From assembly GCA_964059195.1 (NCBI GenBank), contig CAXKWD010000003.1:195820174-195884173 (forward strand): a DNA stretch of 64,000 nt. Reading direction: 5' to 3'. The notes under the pieces are model-generated. The model was not told where the DNA came from. It ran no database searches and was given only the letters and a program-made list of their open reading frames with translations. Source of the DNA: Ectobius pallidus (Eukaryota > Arthropoda > Insecta > Blattodea > Ectobiidae). Each line of letters starts with the position of its first letter. The stretch's first letter is position 1. Position numbers and translations under genes: made by a program. This document shows positions 32,741-43,229 of the stretch, piece after piece.

Positions 32741-33248
32741 CAGGGTGCGGCATTTATCGTTATCCATTTTCAAAACCATGTAACACATTTATTTAGCAAA
32801 GAAATAAGCTACATTGAACATTTTTGAATGCATTAGAGTCTTGGATTTGCAATTCTAGTCTTTCTTTTTGAATATGATGTTTTGAGATGCCCTCTATAAC
32901 TTTCAACACATTGCTGCAATCTCCCTCGTACATTGGCCATTACGCGATGTGCAATTTCCTGCTGAATTGCATTTTTAAGACTGTTCATGTCAGGGAAGGT
33001 ATGAGCGAAAACTTTAGACTTTAGATAACTTCAAAGAAATAAATCTGGTGCAGTAAGGTCGGGGGATTTGGAGGGCCATTGGATATCACCAAACCTGGAA
33101 AGAATTCGGCCGCAGAAAGCAGCATATAGCGTGTCCATTGAAAGACGTGCATTATGTGCTGGAGCACCATCCCGTTGAAACCACAATCTCTCAATATCCC
33201 AGTTACGATGTGTCAACTCTGGTAGGAAAAACGTTTGGAGCATGTGAA
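32741..33248 (-). pseudogene. Tc1/mariner-superfamily transposase, 3' half
   Basis: CAGGGTGCGGCATTTATCGT after TA at 32739-32740 is the element's 3' terminus. The minus-strand frame (within 33031-33342) reads HMLQTFFLPEL, RLWFQRDGAPAHNARL, then WPSKSPDLTAPDLFLWSYLK and, after a frameshift, VMANVRGRLQQCVESYRGHL. QRDGAPAH and SPDL...DLFLW are the blocks holding the second and third catalytic acidic residues. The 5' half is missing. It abuts LINE A sequence at about 33249, so insertion was accompanied or followed by a deletion. Confidence 0.85.
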
Positions 33249-33510
33249 GATTGTTACATATGACCCGATCTCCCATTTTATGGGTCGGTATAATAATAGA
33301 TTCTTTCCATTCGTTTGGCATTTCTCCCTTTCTCCAAATCATAAGAATGAGTTTATGGATCTCTGAGATTAATCTATCCCCACATGCCTGAATTAATTCT
33401 ATTGGAATTTGATCAACGTCTCGAGATTTGTGTTTTGTTCAGTTTATCTATAGCTGTTTTAATTTCTGTTAGAGTCGGTTCAGCCACCAATGGCTCAGCT
33501 TTAAATGTTT
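33249..33510 (-). pseudogene. LINE family A, RT N-terminal part
   Basis: Minus strand: AEPLVAEPTLTEIKTAIDKL, then IPIELIQACGDRLISEIHKL, then LMIWRKGEMPNEWKESIIIP ending HKMGDRVICNN at the mariner junction. In the family, KGDR.NCNNYRGISLL follows, so YRGISLL and about 150 further residues up to CLN are missing. That is a deletion at the mariner insertion point. Confidence 0.85.
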
Positions 33511-33662
33511 AGCTTTCTAAACAATGGACATCTCCATTAAATTTAATAACTGGTTAAAAACTCTTTCTATCAATTTAAAATATTATTGGAAGCCGCGAGT
33601 ATAGTGTCATCAGTAAAATTAACATATTTCCAAAGAATGTTCAATGTGTTGCATGGTACCAC
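33511..33662 (-). pseudogene. LINE debris between two LINE copies
   Basis: Minus-strand reading gives AMDRDKWY (the end of the next LINE) and TDDTILAASNNIL-like residues from an RT FTDD/YADD region. It is a composite, too short to place firmly. Confidence 0.4.
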
Positions 33663-34440
33663 TTATCCCTGTCCATTGCATCTTCTGGGTTTAACTGAAA
33701 ATTTTGTAAAGATTCTCGATCCCATGATCCCATGATCCCATTTTCTAGGAGGTCTTCCCTTTTTCCTTCTCCCCTCTGGTTGCCAGTTCATTATAGCTTT
33801 TGGTATCCTATTCTCCGGCATTCTTTGTAGATGTCCATACCAATTTAGTCTTTTTTTGTCTATTGTTGTTAAAATTGTTTCCTCTGCTTTCATTGTCTTC
33901 CTTATTTCTGAATTTCGAATTCTTTCTATTCTTGATTTTCTTGCAGCTCTTCTCCAAAAATCCATTTCTGTAGCACTTAGTTTTCTGATATGGTGTGAAT
34001 TTACTGTCCATGTCTCTGCCCCATATAATACTATACTTTGGAAAATTGTTTTAAAAATTAATGTTTTAGTTTTGTTAATTATATTTTTATTCCACAATAT
34101 CGAATTTAGCATTCCTATAACTTTTCTCCCGTATTCTGTATTTCTTTATTTGATGTTCCGTCTAATTCAAGTATGGATCCCAAATAGCAAAAATCTTGCA
34201 CTTTTTTAATCTTCTTTCCATCTATATATAAATCATCCGTGTCATTGGTTAAATACTCTGTTTTATTGTGATTTATTTGTAATCCCCATTTCTTATAAAC
34301 TTCATTTAGTTTTCTACACGTATAATTTGCATCTTCTCCATCCTGAGCCACGACCACCTGGTCATCTGCAAACAGCAAATTATGTAAGAACTTTTCCTCA
34401 TCTAACTGGATTCCCATGTATATATAAATCAATAAAAAAA
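33600..34440 (-). pseudogene. second LINE type (YGAETWT family), 3' half of ORF2
   Basis: Two overlapping-phase frames on the minus strand. The first (34115-34440) reads GIQLDEEKFLHNLLFADDQV (motif C FADD), QINHNKTEYL and DFCYLGSILELDG. The second (33663-34112) reads WNKNIINKTKTLIFKTIFQS, VLYGAETWTVNSHHIRKL, WRRAARKSRIERIRN, NWYGHLQRMPENRIPKAIMN and GRRKKGRPPRKW. The order matches the RT C-motif, thumb and C-terminal YGAETW/WYGHLQRM/GRP..W boxes. One frameshift near 34113 separates the frames. It is distinct from family A. Confidence 0.85.
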
Positions 34441-34769
34441 CTCCTGCGGGACAAAATTCCGGCATATCGGCGACAGTGAGAGGGCTAGGCCTATAGACCA
34501 CCACACAACCAAAATAAACTAAGATCCTAAGGATAAGGCCCACCAGTTCTTCAGCACGACTGTTGCTTTTCGTCTACCTTGTTCTTGCGATTTTATTGGC
34601 ATATGGCAAGAATGAGGGTATATGGTCAGCATGCCGTCAATAATGTCATTACTATCACAACCGTAACGTCTTTATTCAAATGCCAACAAGTGCCCATGAC
34701 TTCACCTGCTTTTAATCGCTAGATCTTGTCTAAGACCAATATTTAGCAGAAAACCAATTTAAGCACTGC

Positions 34770-35000
34770 ATTTATTAACACCTCGCAAATCACTCATTAA
34801 CAGTTAGAACGATTAATAATGAAAACGTAAAAATCCGCTTGAAGTCTCATTTCACGAAAAGCCCACCTCAGAATCGAGTTCCCGGCAAAACCCGGATATT
34901 GGGTCCAAATCGATTAAAGTTTTCCCATTCAGGCCCACAATCATGATCCCTCTTCCGTCCACCTATGCAAAAAAATCTCACGTTAAGCACAATACTCTTT
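34770..35000 (+). repeat. CTAGC-family repeat, internal fragment
   Basis: TTATTAACACCTCGC, AGTCTCATTTCACG, GAGTTCCCGGCAAAACC, GGTCCAAATCGATTAAAG and CCTCTTCCGTCCACCTATGC follow the order seen at 26540-26880 and 60930-61150. The head and tail are missing. Confidence 0.55.
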
Positions 35001-35973
35001 ACCCAAATAAATGTTGGCCTCTTGTTATAATACCGTATCATAATTATTATGTATAGGATTCTCTTTATGTGAACTATTTGTAAAAGTGAAGAGAATGTCA
35101 TTACCACATCGCGTCGCATCCCCGAAGGATACACAACTCACATCATACCTGAAAAACAGGATGGGTCAAAAAATATACTTTTTTTTTCGAATCACTAAAG
35201 TGCGGAAATCTTGCCTCCTATAATAAGAATAAAATGACTTTAAAAAATAAAAATAGGTTGACACCTTCTATCGCGTATCGTACTTAAAGTTTATAAAAAT
35301 TGACGAATTTGAACATTTTACGTACGTTTTTTAATACTACATTAAGTTTGACGATGGACACGCTATAGTTTGTTATGTTCGCTTTATAGTTCAATTAAGG
35401 TATAAATAAATTAAAATATTATTAATATTTTTATGTTATCTTTTCCCGCAAGGTGTTCCAAAAAGGGAATTTAAAGAAAACCTTTTAAGTTTGATCCTGC
35501 AAACCTTACGTGAGATCAAACAACCCAGAACTAAACACCCAAATCCTACTCAACCAACCATCTAAGATATTGGTGTATTATTTACATTGTAATATATTTA
35601 AGTATTTACAAAAATTGACAAGGATTCACTGTTACTTATTATTCTTTTCAAAGTGCACACGTTTAAAGAAATCAGGAACAGGTAATTTTTATAACAGCCT
35701 AGATCTGATGTACCCGTCTCTAGCTTCATGTCCACATACTGTAGTCGGTGGTAACAAGTCTGACAAATCTCTCAAATGCCTGAGTGTAATGCGGACGATG
35801 ATATTCTGTCGTGAATGTTTTCAAACTGCACTGCCACAGCCATGTTAAGTGTTGATTTAGCCATTTCGGTAAAGAAAAAATGCCATATTTGGATTTTAAT
35901 ATAAGTAAATCAAGCATGCACTAAAATACAACTGAGAAAAATTTTATGCCGTTTGGACGTCTATTGGACGAGA
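35001..35973. other. no gene recognised
   Basis: A 112-codon plus frame (35510-35848) and overlapping minus frame show no known domain. They may be chance frames. Confidence 0.45.
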
Positions 35974-35975
35974 TA

Positions 35976-36650
35976 CAGGGTCTGTCCGGAAAGTAATGTC
36001 AGTGAGTCAATTACAAGATATTTATTGATCCAATCGGTACAATACATTAACGATTTCAAAATAGTTTCCTCCTGTGTTGATATGTCACTTCCAGCGAGAT
36101 TTCCAGACATCAAAGGCGTCACGGTAGGCCTTTTCCGGAATGTCCTTTGGAGCCTTGGTGCAAGCCACTTTGACTTTGTCAACTGTCCCGAAATGATGTC
36201 CTTTCATGGGAGTTTTCAAGCATGGGAACAAGAAGAAGTCGGGGGAGCCATGTTAGGATTTTAGGGCGGCTGGGGAACCGTTGGCACCTTTGAATTGGCC
36301 TGGAAGCGGGTCATGAAGAAGGCGTTGTCGTGGTGAAGTTTCCAATTATCCGCATTGTCGATCAGGATGCATTCGATTGAGTCTCTTCAGCACTTCTACT
36401 TAGAATTTGGCATTGATCATGAAAGGGCATCATTTTGGGAGAATTGACAAAGTCAAAGAGGCTTGCACCAAGGCTCCAAAGAACATTTCGGAAAAGGCCT
36501 ACCATGATGCATTTGGTGCCTGGAAATCTCGCTGGAAGCGATGTATCGACACAGGAGGAACCTATTTTGCAATCTTTAATGTATTGTACCGATCGGATCA
36601 ATAAATATCTTGTAATTGACTCACTGACATTACTTTCCGGACAGACCCTG
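35976..36650. mobile_element. snap-back mariner I: inverted 3' ends
   Basis: Both ends are ACAGGGTCTGTCCGGAAAGT in inverted orientation, with TA outside (35974-35975, 36651-36652). Arms of about 250 bp (35976-36225 and 36400-36650) pair at roughly 85-90%. Each arm encodes the transposase C-terminus reading inward-to-outward: KGHHFG..DKVK.ACTKAPK, then WKSRWK.C and a stop. The left side extends further (minus strand, to about 36375), with DNWKLHHDNA and VPQPP..PNMAPP, the DNA-strand DDE blocks. So this is a mariner 3' half joined to an inverted copy of its own 3' end. Confidence 0.85.
36407..36604 (+). pseudogene. mariner transposase C-terminus, right arm of snap-back I
   Basis: The frame gives MKGHHFGRIDKVKEACTKAP, SEKAYHDAFGAWKSRWKRCID and TGGTYF, the usual mariner C-terminus (KGHHF....E......A......A......W..RW..C....G.YFE). 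The catalytic residues are on the missing upstream side. Confidence 0.8.
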
Positions 36651-36850
36651 TAGTACTAAAATGGATTTGGAACTCAGTTCTGAAGCATGAGAAAAACATA
36701 ATAACGCTCACCAAGATCGTTAGCAGAAAATGCAACGATATTCAGAGCAAACACCACGTAGCTATAATGAGGGTAAAACGATCAGTTCTATATTGAAATA
36801 AAAAAAGTGTGGGGATTGGAAAAGTATGTTTCAGGGTGCTCCAAGACAAT

Positions 36851-37086
36851 GAATGGGTTTGGCATGGTGGCGGGATGGGATGTGGAAACTCAGGAGCATA
36901 GGAAGGAATTTTGAGAAACGACGATGTCTTCTATGTCGAAATAGAGAAGACGCTGAACATGTAATTTTAAAATGTTTGGAAACTGAAACGATCAGACAAA
37001 TTTGTTTTAATAAAAACTTCCTACAAATTAAGAAAATAACAAAGACGAAGAATATGAAAACTTTCAAGGAAATGGGGAACTTTTTA
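36851..37086 (+). pseudogene. LINE C-terminal zinc-knuckle fragment
   Basis: The frame 36853-37119 reads KRRCLLCRNREDAEHVILKC, a C-x2-C-x8-H-x4-C knuckle (R1/Jockey/I-type LINEs end with a similar CCHC). It then gives FNKNFLQIKKITKTKNMKTF. It ends where the next element's terminal repeat begins at 37089, so that element was inserted into the LINE. Confidence 0.65.
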
Positions 37087-37088
37087 TA

Positions 37089-37807
37089 CAGTGAGTCCCA
37101 CACAAGAGTTTGCCAATGATGCGGGTTTCTGCGTCGCGGCGGGCACAGCTCCAACTCCCGAGCGATCGGGTGAAATATCTACGCTAATAATGCCGCGGTC
37201 GGTGTAATGATTCAGGTTCTCACATTTACAGTTAAAATTACAATGAAAATAACCACGTACCTCATCACAAGAGATGTTGGAAATGTTCTCCTCTTGCATC
37301 CACACAATACTGGCACCTTTTTAGGAAATTCTCTTTCACGCGCATAAGTTCAGAGTCTGAGACAGTTACTTTCTCTTGTGGTAGGCCTATGTAATATTGT
37401 CTTTAAGTTCTTCTAACAGTAGTCTTATGTGAATATTATTTATGAGGAAACTTGAGAAATAAAGTGTATAGGTCAATTTCCTATACATTATAAGGACTTA
37501 AAGACAATATCACAAGAGAAATTAACTCTATCTCGGAAGCTGTACTTATGCGCGTGAAAGAAAATTTCATAAAACGATGCCAGTGTTGTGTGGATGCAAG
37601 AGGAGGACATTTCCAACATCTCTTGTGATGAGGTACGTGGTTATTTTCATTGTACTGTAATTTAAACTGTAAATGTGAGAACCTGAATCATTACACCGAT
37701 CGCGGCTTTATTTGCGTAGATTTTTCACCCGATCGCTTGGGAGTTGGAGCTGTGTCCGCCGCGAAGCAGAAACCCGCGTCATTGGCCAACTTACGTGGGA
37801 CTCACTG
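37089..37807. mobile_element. snap-back element II: inverted Tc1/mariner-type 3' ends
   Basis: Ends CAGTGAGTCCCACACAAGAG and its inverted partner ACGTGGGACTCACTG, with TA at 37087-37088 and 37808-37809. Arms of about 315 bp (37089-37405, 37495-37807) pair at high identity around an 85-bp centre. On each arm, reading outward, is a transposase C-terminus: MRVKENFIKRCQCCVDARGG, then HFQHLL and stops on the right arm, and the same on the left arm, minus strand. The GGHFQHLL end is typical of one group of Tc1/mariner transposases. Confidence 0.85.
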
Positions 37808-37829
37808 TATATTGTCTAAAGAAAATGGG

Positions 37830-38027
37830 AGAATTAGGTGAGCAAGAGTGTTGATCCTTTCGCTTTATAAATAAGGAAGACACATACATCAAGACAGTGA
37901 TGTCATAATTTGTAAGTTCTCAAGGCTTTTTTGTGAATATTAGTGTGTAATGGTAGGAGGTACACCCTATGGTGAAAACCTTTGTAACGCCAAGGGTGTA
38001 AATATTACGACACAAGAATGAATTACA
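37830..38027. other. no element recognised
   Basis: Short single-copy-looking stretch before the SINE target site. Confidence 0.4.
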
Positions 38028-38043
38028 TTACATTATCGTTTGG

Positions 38044-38346
38044 GGTACGCCGTAGATTAGTGGTTGAGGGCGCTACGCTAGAAACGGGAAGGTCGCGTTT
38101 TCGATTCCCGATGAGGTCGTTGGAGTTTTTCAATTGTCCTAATCCTTCTGGTGGCACTGTGGCCCTGAGGTCGACAAAGCCTTCTAACATAAATGAGTAT
38201 CAGGAGCAATCCTGGGGGTAAAGGTGGCCGGTGCGTAAGGCTGACAACCGTACCACCCTCTAGTGCCGAAAATCCAACATCTGGAAGCCTCAATCTCCTG
38301 GAACCCTCTGGGCCTCCTTGGCCTGTATAGGGATCACCTTACTTTT
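38044..38346 (+). mobile_element. tRNA-derived SINE with exact 16-bp target duplication
   Basis: Head TAGATTAGTGGTTGAGGGCG (box A), then GTTTTCGATTCCCGATGAGG (box B). The body has CCTAATCCTTCTGGTGGCAC and CCTGGGGGTAAAGGTGGCCG, which I recognise from a common insect SINE style. TTACATTATCGTTTGG flanks it exactly at 38028-38043 and 38347-38362, so this is a young or well-preserved insertion. The tail is a short T-rich run, not poly-A. Confidence 0.9.
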
Positions 38347-38394
38347 TTACATTATCGTTTGGACGCGTCGAACAGGTGCTACTGACACCATTTT

Positions 38395-38540
38395 TAAATC
38401 TCAGTGCGCTTCCAGCAGCCATGCAAACTTTAATCTTTCTTAGTTTCAGTTTGCATGCTATTTTGCAACATTCAAAATCTACTATCTTCACAAAAATAGA
38501 AATAGAAAATAGAAATACAGCTGTGACTTTTTCCACAGTA
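38395..38540 (-). repeat. diverged copy of the 20.6-kb unknown coding-like repeat
   Basis: GCATGCAAACTTTAATC and GCATGCTATTTTGCAAC, then TCTACTATCTTCACAAAAAT, align with the reverse complement of 20630-20780. The minus-strand frame keeps CKLKLRKIKVCM as in the first copy. Confidence 0.5.
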
Positions 38541-38564
38541 AATGCTATTTGTTTATCATTTAAC

Positions 38565-39620
38565 ATGGCTACAAGAAGGAGGGAAGAACTTATTATAGAA
38601 GTTTGCTAACCGTATTTCAGTAACGGGGGGGGGGGAGGCGCGGGAACACTGATGCCACATAAACAAATTTCCATAGCGAGTAAATCTCTGCGTAGTGTAG
38701 GTGGATGGAGATGTATGTTTTGTGCATTGATTCAGCAGCCAGAGGCTTCCTGGAAGCAAGGAGGGGGAGATGTGTAATGGTCGCTATAGTAAATCTTATA
38801 TTTTCTCAGCTGTAAAGCTGGATTTTGTTCTGTGTGACGAAGAAAATATTTTTGTCTAAGATATAAATGTGTTAAAGCACTTTAAAGGTAGAAGTAAGAG
38901 GAACTATTTTCAACAAATAGGAAAATGAAGATTGTTTGAATGTAACCTACATCATTAAGCTGAAAATACGAAGGCCTACCTACTTCTACTTAGAAGAACA
39001 GTTAAATGACGGGGAAAGTTCTGACATCCTCATATGCATTCTGATTCCGAGCTCTGCACAGTTGGAGTTGAACTTTATTGTCGAGCCACGAAACTTTGTG
39101 CGGCGGAGTTTTTTTTCCAGACCACTTGCTTTAAATATGACGTCACTCCTCAGCAATTCAAATTTTTTTATAACTCACAAATACTTTTTTTACTTCTCAA
39201 CTCGAACTGCTTCCCGGAAATTGAAAAATTATTCCATCCACATATCTGTATTCCGTCCGTTTCTATTCGCATTTCGGATCAGCCTATTGTGTTGCGAAGT
39301 TTTTGCAAGTCCTTGTGAACATTGCACTGCACTTCGAGGTAATGTTAATTTTGTGTTCAATTTCATGTTAAAGCATGATGCGTTCGCAGGGGATGCGAAC
39401 AATATAATTTTATTCTAATTTAAAACTAGCAGAACACCCGCCACGTTGTAGAATTAACTGTTCGTAAGATCATAAAAAAATAATTAGTTGTAAAAGTGCG
39501 ACAAATCTCCTATATCGACCATTTTTACTTTCTCGCATATACGTAGTATAGAGAAAGTATTGTGATCGTGACAAAAATTCGAAGTCGAGATAACACCGGG
39601 AGAGCATGTTTCATGAAGCC
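38565..39620. other. no gene recognised
   Basis: G-run at 38624-38634. A 160-codon plus frame (38936-39418) and an overlapping 94-codon frame have no domain I know and biased, low-complexity composition. At 39425, CTAGCAGAACACCCGCCACG looks like a CTAGC-family head fragment. Confidence 0.4.
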
Positions 39621-39637
39621 TAGAAACCGAAAATAGT

Positions 39638-39957
39638 ATATTGCGATACAAGTGCCGTAAGGGACGTTTACGGGTTGAGGAAACAGATTGAAAACCCGAG
39701 GCGTAGCCGAGGGTTTTTAAGTTTTCGAGACCCGTAAATGCCTTTACGGCCCGTGTGTTGCATGCTATTTTTTGCACGATGATTATTTATATGAATTTAA
39801 TTATATTAATTGTGATATTACCTGAAAATATTATGTAAATACATTCTTGAAAATAGATGTTTATTTCAGAAAGTGATTCGCATGTGTTTGTTGTTATGGG
39901 AGCCGAATATTAGTCCTGGGGGCCGTGTCCATAAAGGCTTGTATTATGAAGTGTATC
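39638..39957 (+). repeat. repeat family U, copy 1, interrupted by hAT element V
   Basis: Matches 42236-42535: TATATTGCGATAC, GTATTGCATGCTATTTTTTG, TATATTAATTG, CTGAAAATATTATGTAA and AAAGGCTTGTATTATGA. The match ends at the V insertion site, with no clear continuation beyond 41134. Class unknown, no coding capacity seen. Confidence 0.65.
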
Positions 39958-39965
39958 GTAATGAA

Positions 39966-41126
39966 TAGGGACCGGAATTTTAGGTTTTTAAAAACACTGT
40001 TTTAGGTTTTCCATTAGGTGAAATAGGTTTTTTTAGGTTTTTTGTCTCCAAAATATCGTTTTCGAGTAGAATAATTGGTTTAATGGACTTAATTGTGCTA
40101 CATAGGATTCAATACATAATACTTGTAAAGTTTAACTTAACAAAACCGACGTAATTAGTGTATACTCGCTTTAGGACAATATTATACAATTGAAAGAAAG
40201 CATAAACAATCAAAAGAAGCAGTGAAAATAAGATTGCCTCACATTTCCTGGTTACAGTATATCACTAAATATCTTTCAAGATTCTCAACTGTGAAGTTCT
40301 TCCTGTTATCTCTTAGTTAATAGTTAATACTGTATCTAGACACTACCCTTCTCAGGATTCGAATCCGATGCTTCTAGTTTAGTGAGTAAAATACTTTATG
40401 GTTGGATGTGGTTAATGTGAAACTGATTATTTTCCTTTCTTCGGTTGTTACGCATGCTAACAGATCAACTAGGGACGAAAACTTCCCCCTTTTCTAGAAA
40501 GGTAAATAATACTTACGTGTTTCTGGCAGCCTTGACAAAATATTACTTTGTCATCTGTAGTGATATTCAGGTCGTCGCCAATCCACTGCCGTAATAAACT
40601 CGATTTCATTTGTTTCGGCATAATTGACATGTCTTCTTAAAACTCACAGAGTGACCACTATGTATGAATAACAGGGAAGTAATAAAGGCAAACAAGGGCT
40701 TTAAAACACAGAAATCTATATCCTTGTTCATACACGGCAACAATGGTTGTTCGTACGAATATTTTAAAAGGAATACGCCGGTACTCTTACACTTCCTCTC
40801 CAGATACTGTCCATCCTAGACGACAATGGGTTGAACGAAACGCTGGTGGTATTAATGTCAACCCGACAAAAATTATTGTCTCTCCGCAAAATATCGATTT
40901 CTCAACTGACAAACAAAAAAGACAAAAAAAGTAGCCTAAATTAGATATTTTAGGTTTTACATCCCGTTTAGGTGTATTTAGGTTTTTATACCCCATTTAG
41001 GTATTTTTAGGTGCCATAGAATTAATGTGGGTGAATCCTATGGACATGATTCGAAAAAGTGTATGAGAGCTTTTTGTTTTGGAAGTAAGGAAAAAAATAG
41101 GTAAAAACCTAAGAATCCGGTCCCTA
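39966..41126 (-). mobile_element. hAT-like element V (1161 bp), deletion derivative
   Basis: Terminal repeats TAGGGACCGGAATTTTAGGT and CCTAAGAATCCGGTCCCTA. Flanks GTAATGAA (39958-39965) and GTAATTAC (41127-41134) match at 6 of 8 positions. Both subterminal regions carry repeated TTTAGGTTTTT, GTTTAGGTGTATTTAGG and similar. It retains a transposase first exon on the minus strand (40517-40630) with a splice donor. Confidence 0.8.
40517..40630 (-). pseudogene. first exon of a hAT transposase, CGGBP1-like zinc finger
   Basis: A 38-codon minus-strand exon: MSIMPKQMKSSLLRQW, then IGDDLNITTDDKVIFC and QGCQKH, followed at once by GTAAGT, a consensus splice donor (40511-40516). C-x2-C with a downstream His is the start of a BED/CGGBP1-type finger found at the N-terminus of some hAT transposases. 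Two ATGs (40630 and 40621) are possible starts; the second (MPKQ) looks more usual. Later exons are absent from V, so it could only yield a truncated DNA-binding peptide. Confidence 0.65.
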
Positions 41127-41134
41127 GTAATTAC

Positions 41135-41250
41135 TGAACTTTTATACAAATGTTATTGTAATAGAGTTGTTGTGTTGGTGGAGTTTAACCTCAGAAATGA
41201 GGAAATCGCTCAATAAATAAAATAAAATAATATATATACATGTATACTAC
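41135..41250 (+). mobile_element. short LINE 3' end
   Basis: CAGAAATGAGGAAATCGCTC is followed by AATAAATAAAATAAAATAA, as in LINE 3' tails. No coding part. Confidence 0.4.
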
Positions 41251-41629
41251 GCACTTATATCTGTCATGGATCTGGACCGGGAAGGAACTCGTTATCATGA
41301 AATAGAAAGCCACTATGTTTAGTCTTTTAAGCTCTGTTACTGTCATCATGAACTACGTCACAGAGTTTCACTCTGGATTGGCTGCATTAACTTCATGACT
41401 CGTGTCACTTCTAGACTGCCGTCGCCATGACAACCAGTTCAGCCTGATCGGCATTTGTTGACTCATTTCACTCTCAAGCTTGTATTGGTTTAGTTGAAGG
41501 AGTTGTGCTACAGCGTGTTCAATAATATTGTACAAAGTACTGAAAGTTCATCCCCCAAACTTTAGAGTAATGATTACATATTAGAAAATATTGTATTGTT
41601 AATGTGAAGTCCGATTGTAGTAATTCAGA
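41251..41629. other. no gene or element recognised
   Basis: Moderate GC. Nothing supported. Confidence 0.4.
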
Positions 41630-42120
41630 ATTCGGCCAAGGCTGAAATACTGGATGAATGTGCTAAAGCTTTTGCGTACGTGGTGCATATAATATGTTTT
41701 AGTAAAAGCTCTGTAATTATATTATATAAAATTAAAATACCATATAATTAATTATAAAAGGCATATCCAGCTATTTGTTGACGACATATTCACACAGCCA
41801 CCTGAATCCTATGCTATGAATCAATTAGAAATGCAGATAGGCCTACAGGCAAGATGGCGGTGCGGTTTTTTTTATGAATAATATAGCTATTTTGTCTTAG
41901 TCCTATATTTATTGTAATATTATTAAATGTTGTAAACAAAAAAAAAAAAAAAAAACCTGGTAGAGTTTCTGATTAACGTAAAGAAACAATGTTGCTTATA
42001 TTTGTTGTTTTATGGTCAAGAATTTTGTCTCAAATCCTGTTACGGTTGGTATGACTGGTCACTGCCATCTGGATTTTTCAGTTGCCTTGACGACTTTACC
42101 GGCCTAATATGATAAAAATT
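41630..42120. repeat. repeat family P, copy 2 (inverted), no Q insertion
   Basis: Reverse complement matches 23045-24660 without Q1. GGATGAATG...GCGTACGTGGTGCA, CACAGCCACCTGAATCC, CGTAAAGAAACA, GGTATGACTGGTCACTGCCA and CTGGATTTTTCAGTTGCCTT span the site where Q1 sits in copy 1. A 20-nt A run at 41938-41957 interrupts it. Confidence 0.7.
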
Positions 42121-42235
42121 ACTGTATTGGCCTAGGTTAGTAGAATAGGCCTAGTACTTTTACTAGGCCTATATTAGTGAATGCCTGATAGCTAAGGAAA
42201 TATGAGATTGCTTTGTCTGTAATGTTGGAATAATA

Positions 42236-42690
42236 TATTGCGATACTAGTTCCGTAAAGAGTTTGAAAAAACGAGGCGCTTGCGATCCGTTATGCGCTTA
42301 AGGAACGAGTATTGCATGCTATTTTTTGCACTATGATTACTTATATCAATTTATTTATATTAATTGAGATATTAGCTGAAAATATTATGTAAGTTATATA
42401 TACACTATTGAAGATGGATGTTATATTTCAGAAAGTGTGTTGGTTGTTATGGGGACCGAATATTTGTCCTGTTAAAGTCCCCACAAACTGGGGGGCCTTG
42501 GTTCCGGTCTTCGACAAAGGCTTGTATTATGATGGATTTACTTACGGCACGTGTGCTTTTTGTCATTTTTACAGCACTGAGATTTCTTTTGTTTTCAAAG
42601 CTTGTGGGAATCTCAACTTACTATCCACGGCAACAATATTCGTAAGTACCACTAATTAGTTACGTCGTGCAAAAAAGTTTATTCTGAAGA
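42236..42690 (+). repeat. repeat family U, copy 2
   Basis: Partner of 39638-39957. It continues past that copy's breakpoint through ACTTACGGCACGTGTGC to GTCGTGCAAAAAAG. The inner TTTTTTGCAC and terminal GTGCAAAAAA are inverted, so it may be a TIR element, but ends are not firm. Confidence 0.55.
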
Positions 42691-42828
42691 CATATAGGGA
42701 AAAATGCAACGAAAGAATGAACATTTTCAAAAAGTTACTTAACATTTCGGGGGGGTGTAGCCTCCTCAGCCCCCTTCTGAATACGTCTCTGCCTATCCCC
42801 GTCCCCCCTTCCATATCCTATTCTACCA

Positions 42829-43209
42829 ATGAGCATTTTTTTTAGAGAATTCGTACAATGCAATGACTTGAAATGGCGTAGAGTGAGATGCAGATGCATT
42901 TTCACTGATGGGTACCACTGCCATAAAGGAAGTTCTGTAGTGGCGTTATTGCAGAGAGAGGTCAGGAAGGAAGTAATCAGAGCGGGAGATGGAGTGGACC
43001 ACAGCATCACGCGAGATGAGAGCCATCACCTTGCAGGAAGAATGCGGGCAACGCATTTACACTGCATGCATTCTATGTGGCAGCAATGTAGTACCAGAAA
43101 ATATGTGGAGCAAATGATGAAAGGACAATGTACTGGAATGTTGGAAATAAACGTGCTTCTAGTCAGAAGTCTTACATTTCGGGGAAACACTTCTGACCGT
43201 ATAAATTAG
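42829..43209 (+). other. 126-codon frame of unknown nature
   Basis: The frame is rich in Cys/His (WRRVRCRCIFTDGYHCHKG, RDESHHLAGRMRATHLHCMH, MWQQC). A Cys/His-rich end can be seen in piggyBac-type transposases, but spacing does not match and no catalytic part precedes it. The region just upstream (42750-42810) is C-rich. I cannot say whether it ever coded. Confidence 0.25.
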
Positions 43210-43229
43210 TACCTTCGTTTTATTAACAA

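Noticed and set aside
38936..39418. 160-codon frame as a host membrane protein
   Set aside because: An overlapping 94-codon frame in another phase is equally open, composition is Phe/Ser-rich low complexity, and no splice or family signal is seen.
42829..43209. Cys/His-rich frame as a piggyBac C-terminal finger
   Set aside because: Cys spacing does not fit and no catalytic blocks or TTAA-flanked ends were found nearby.
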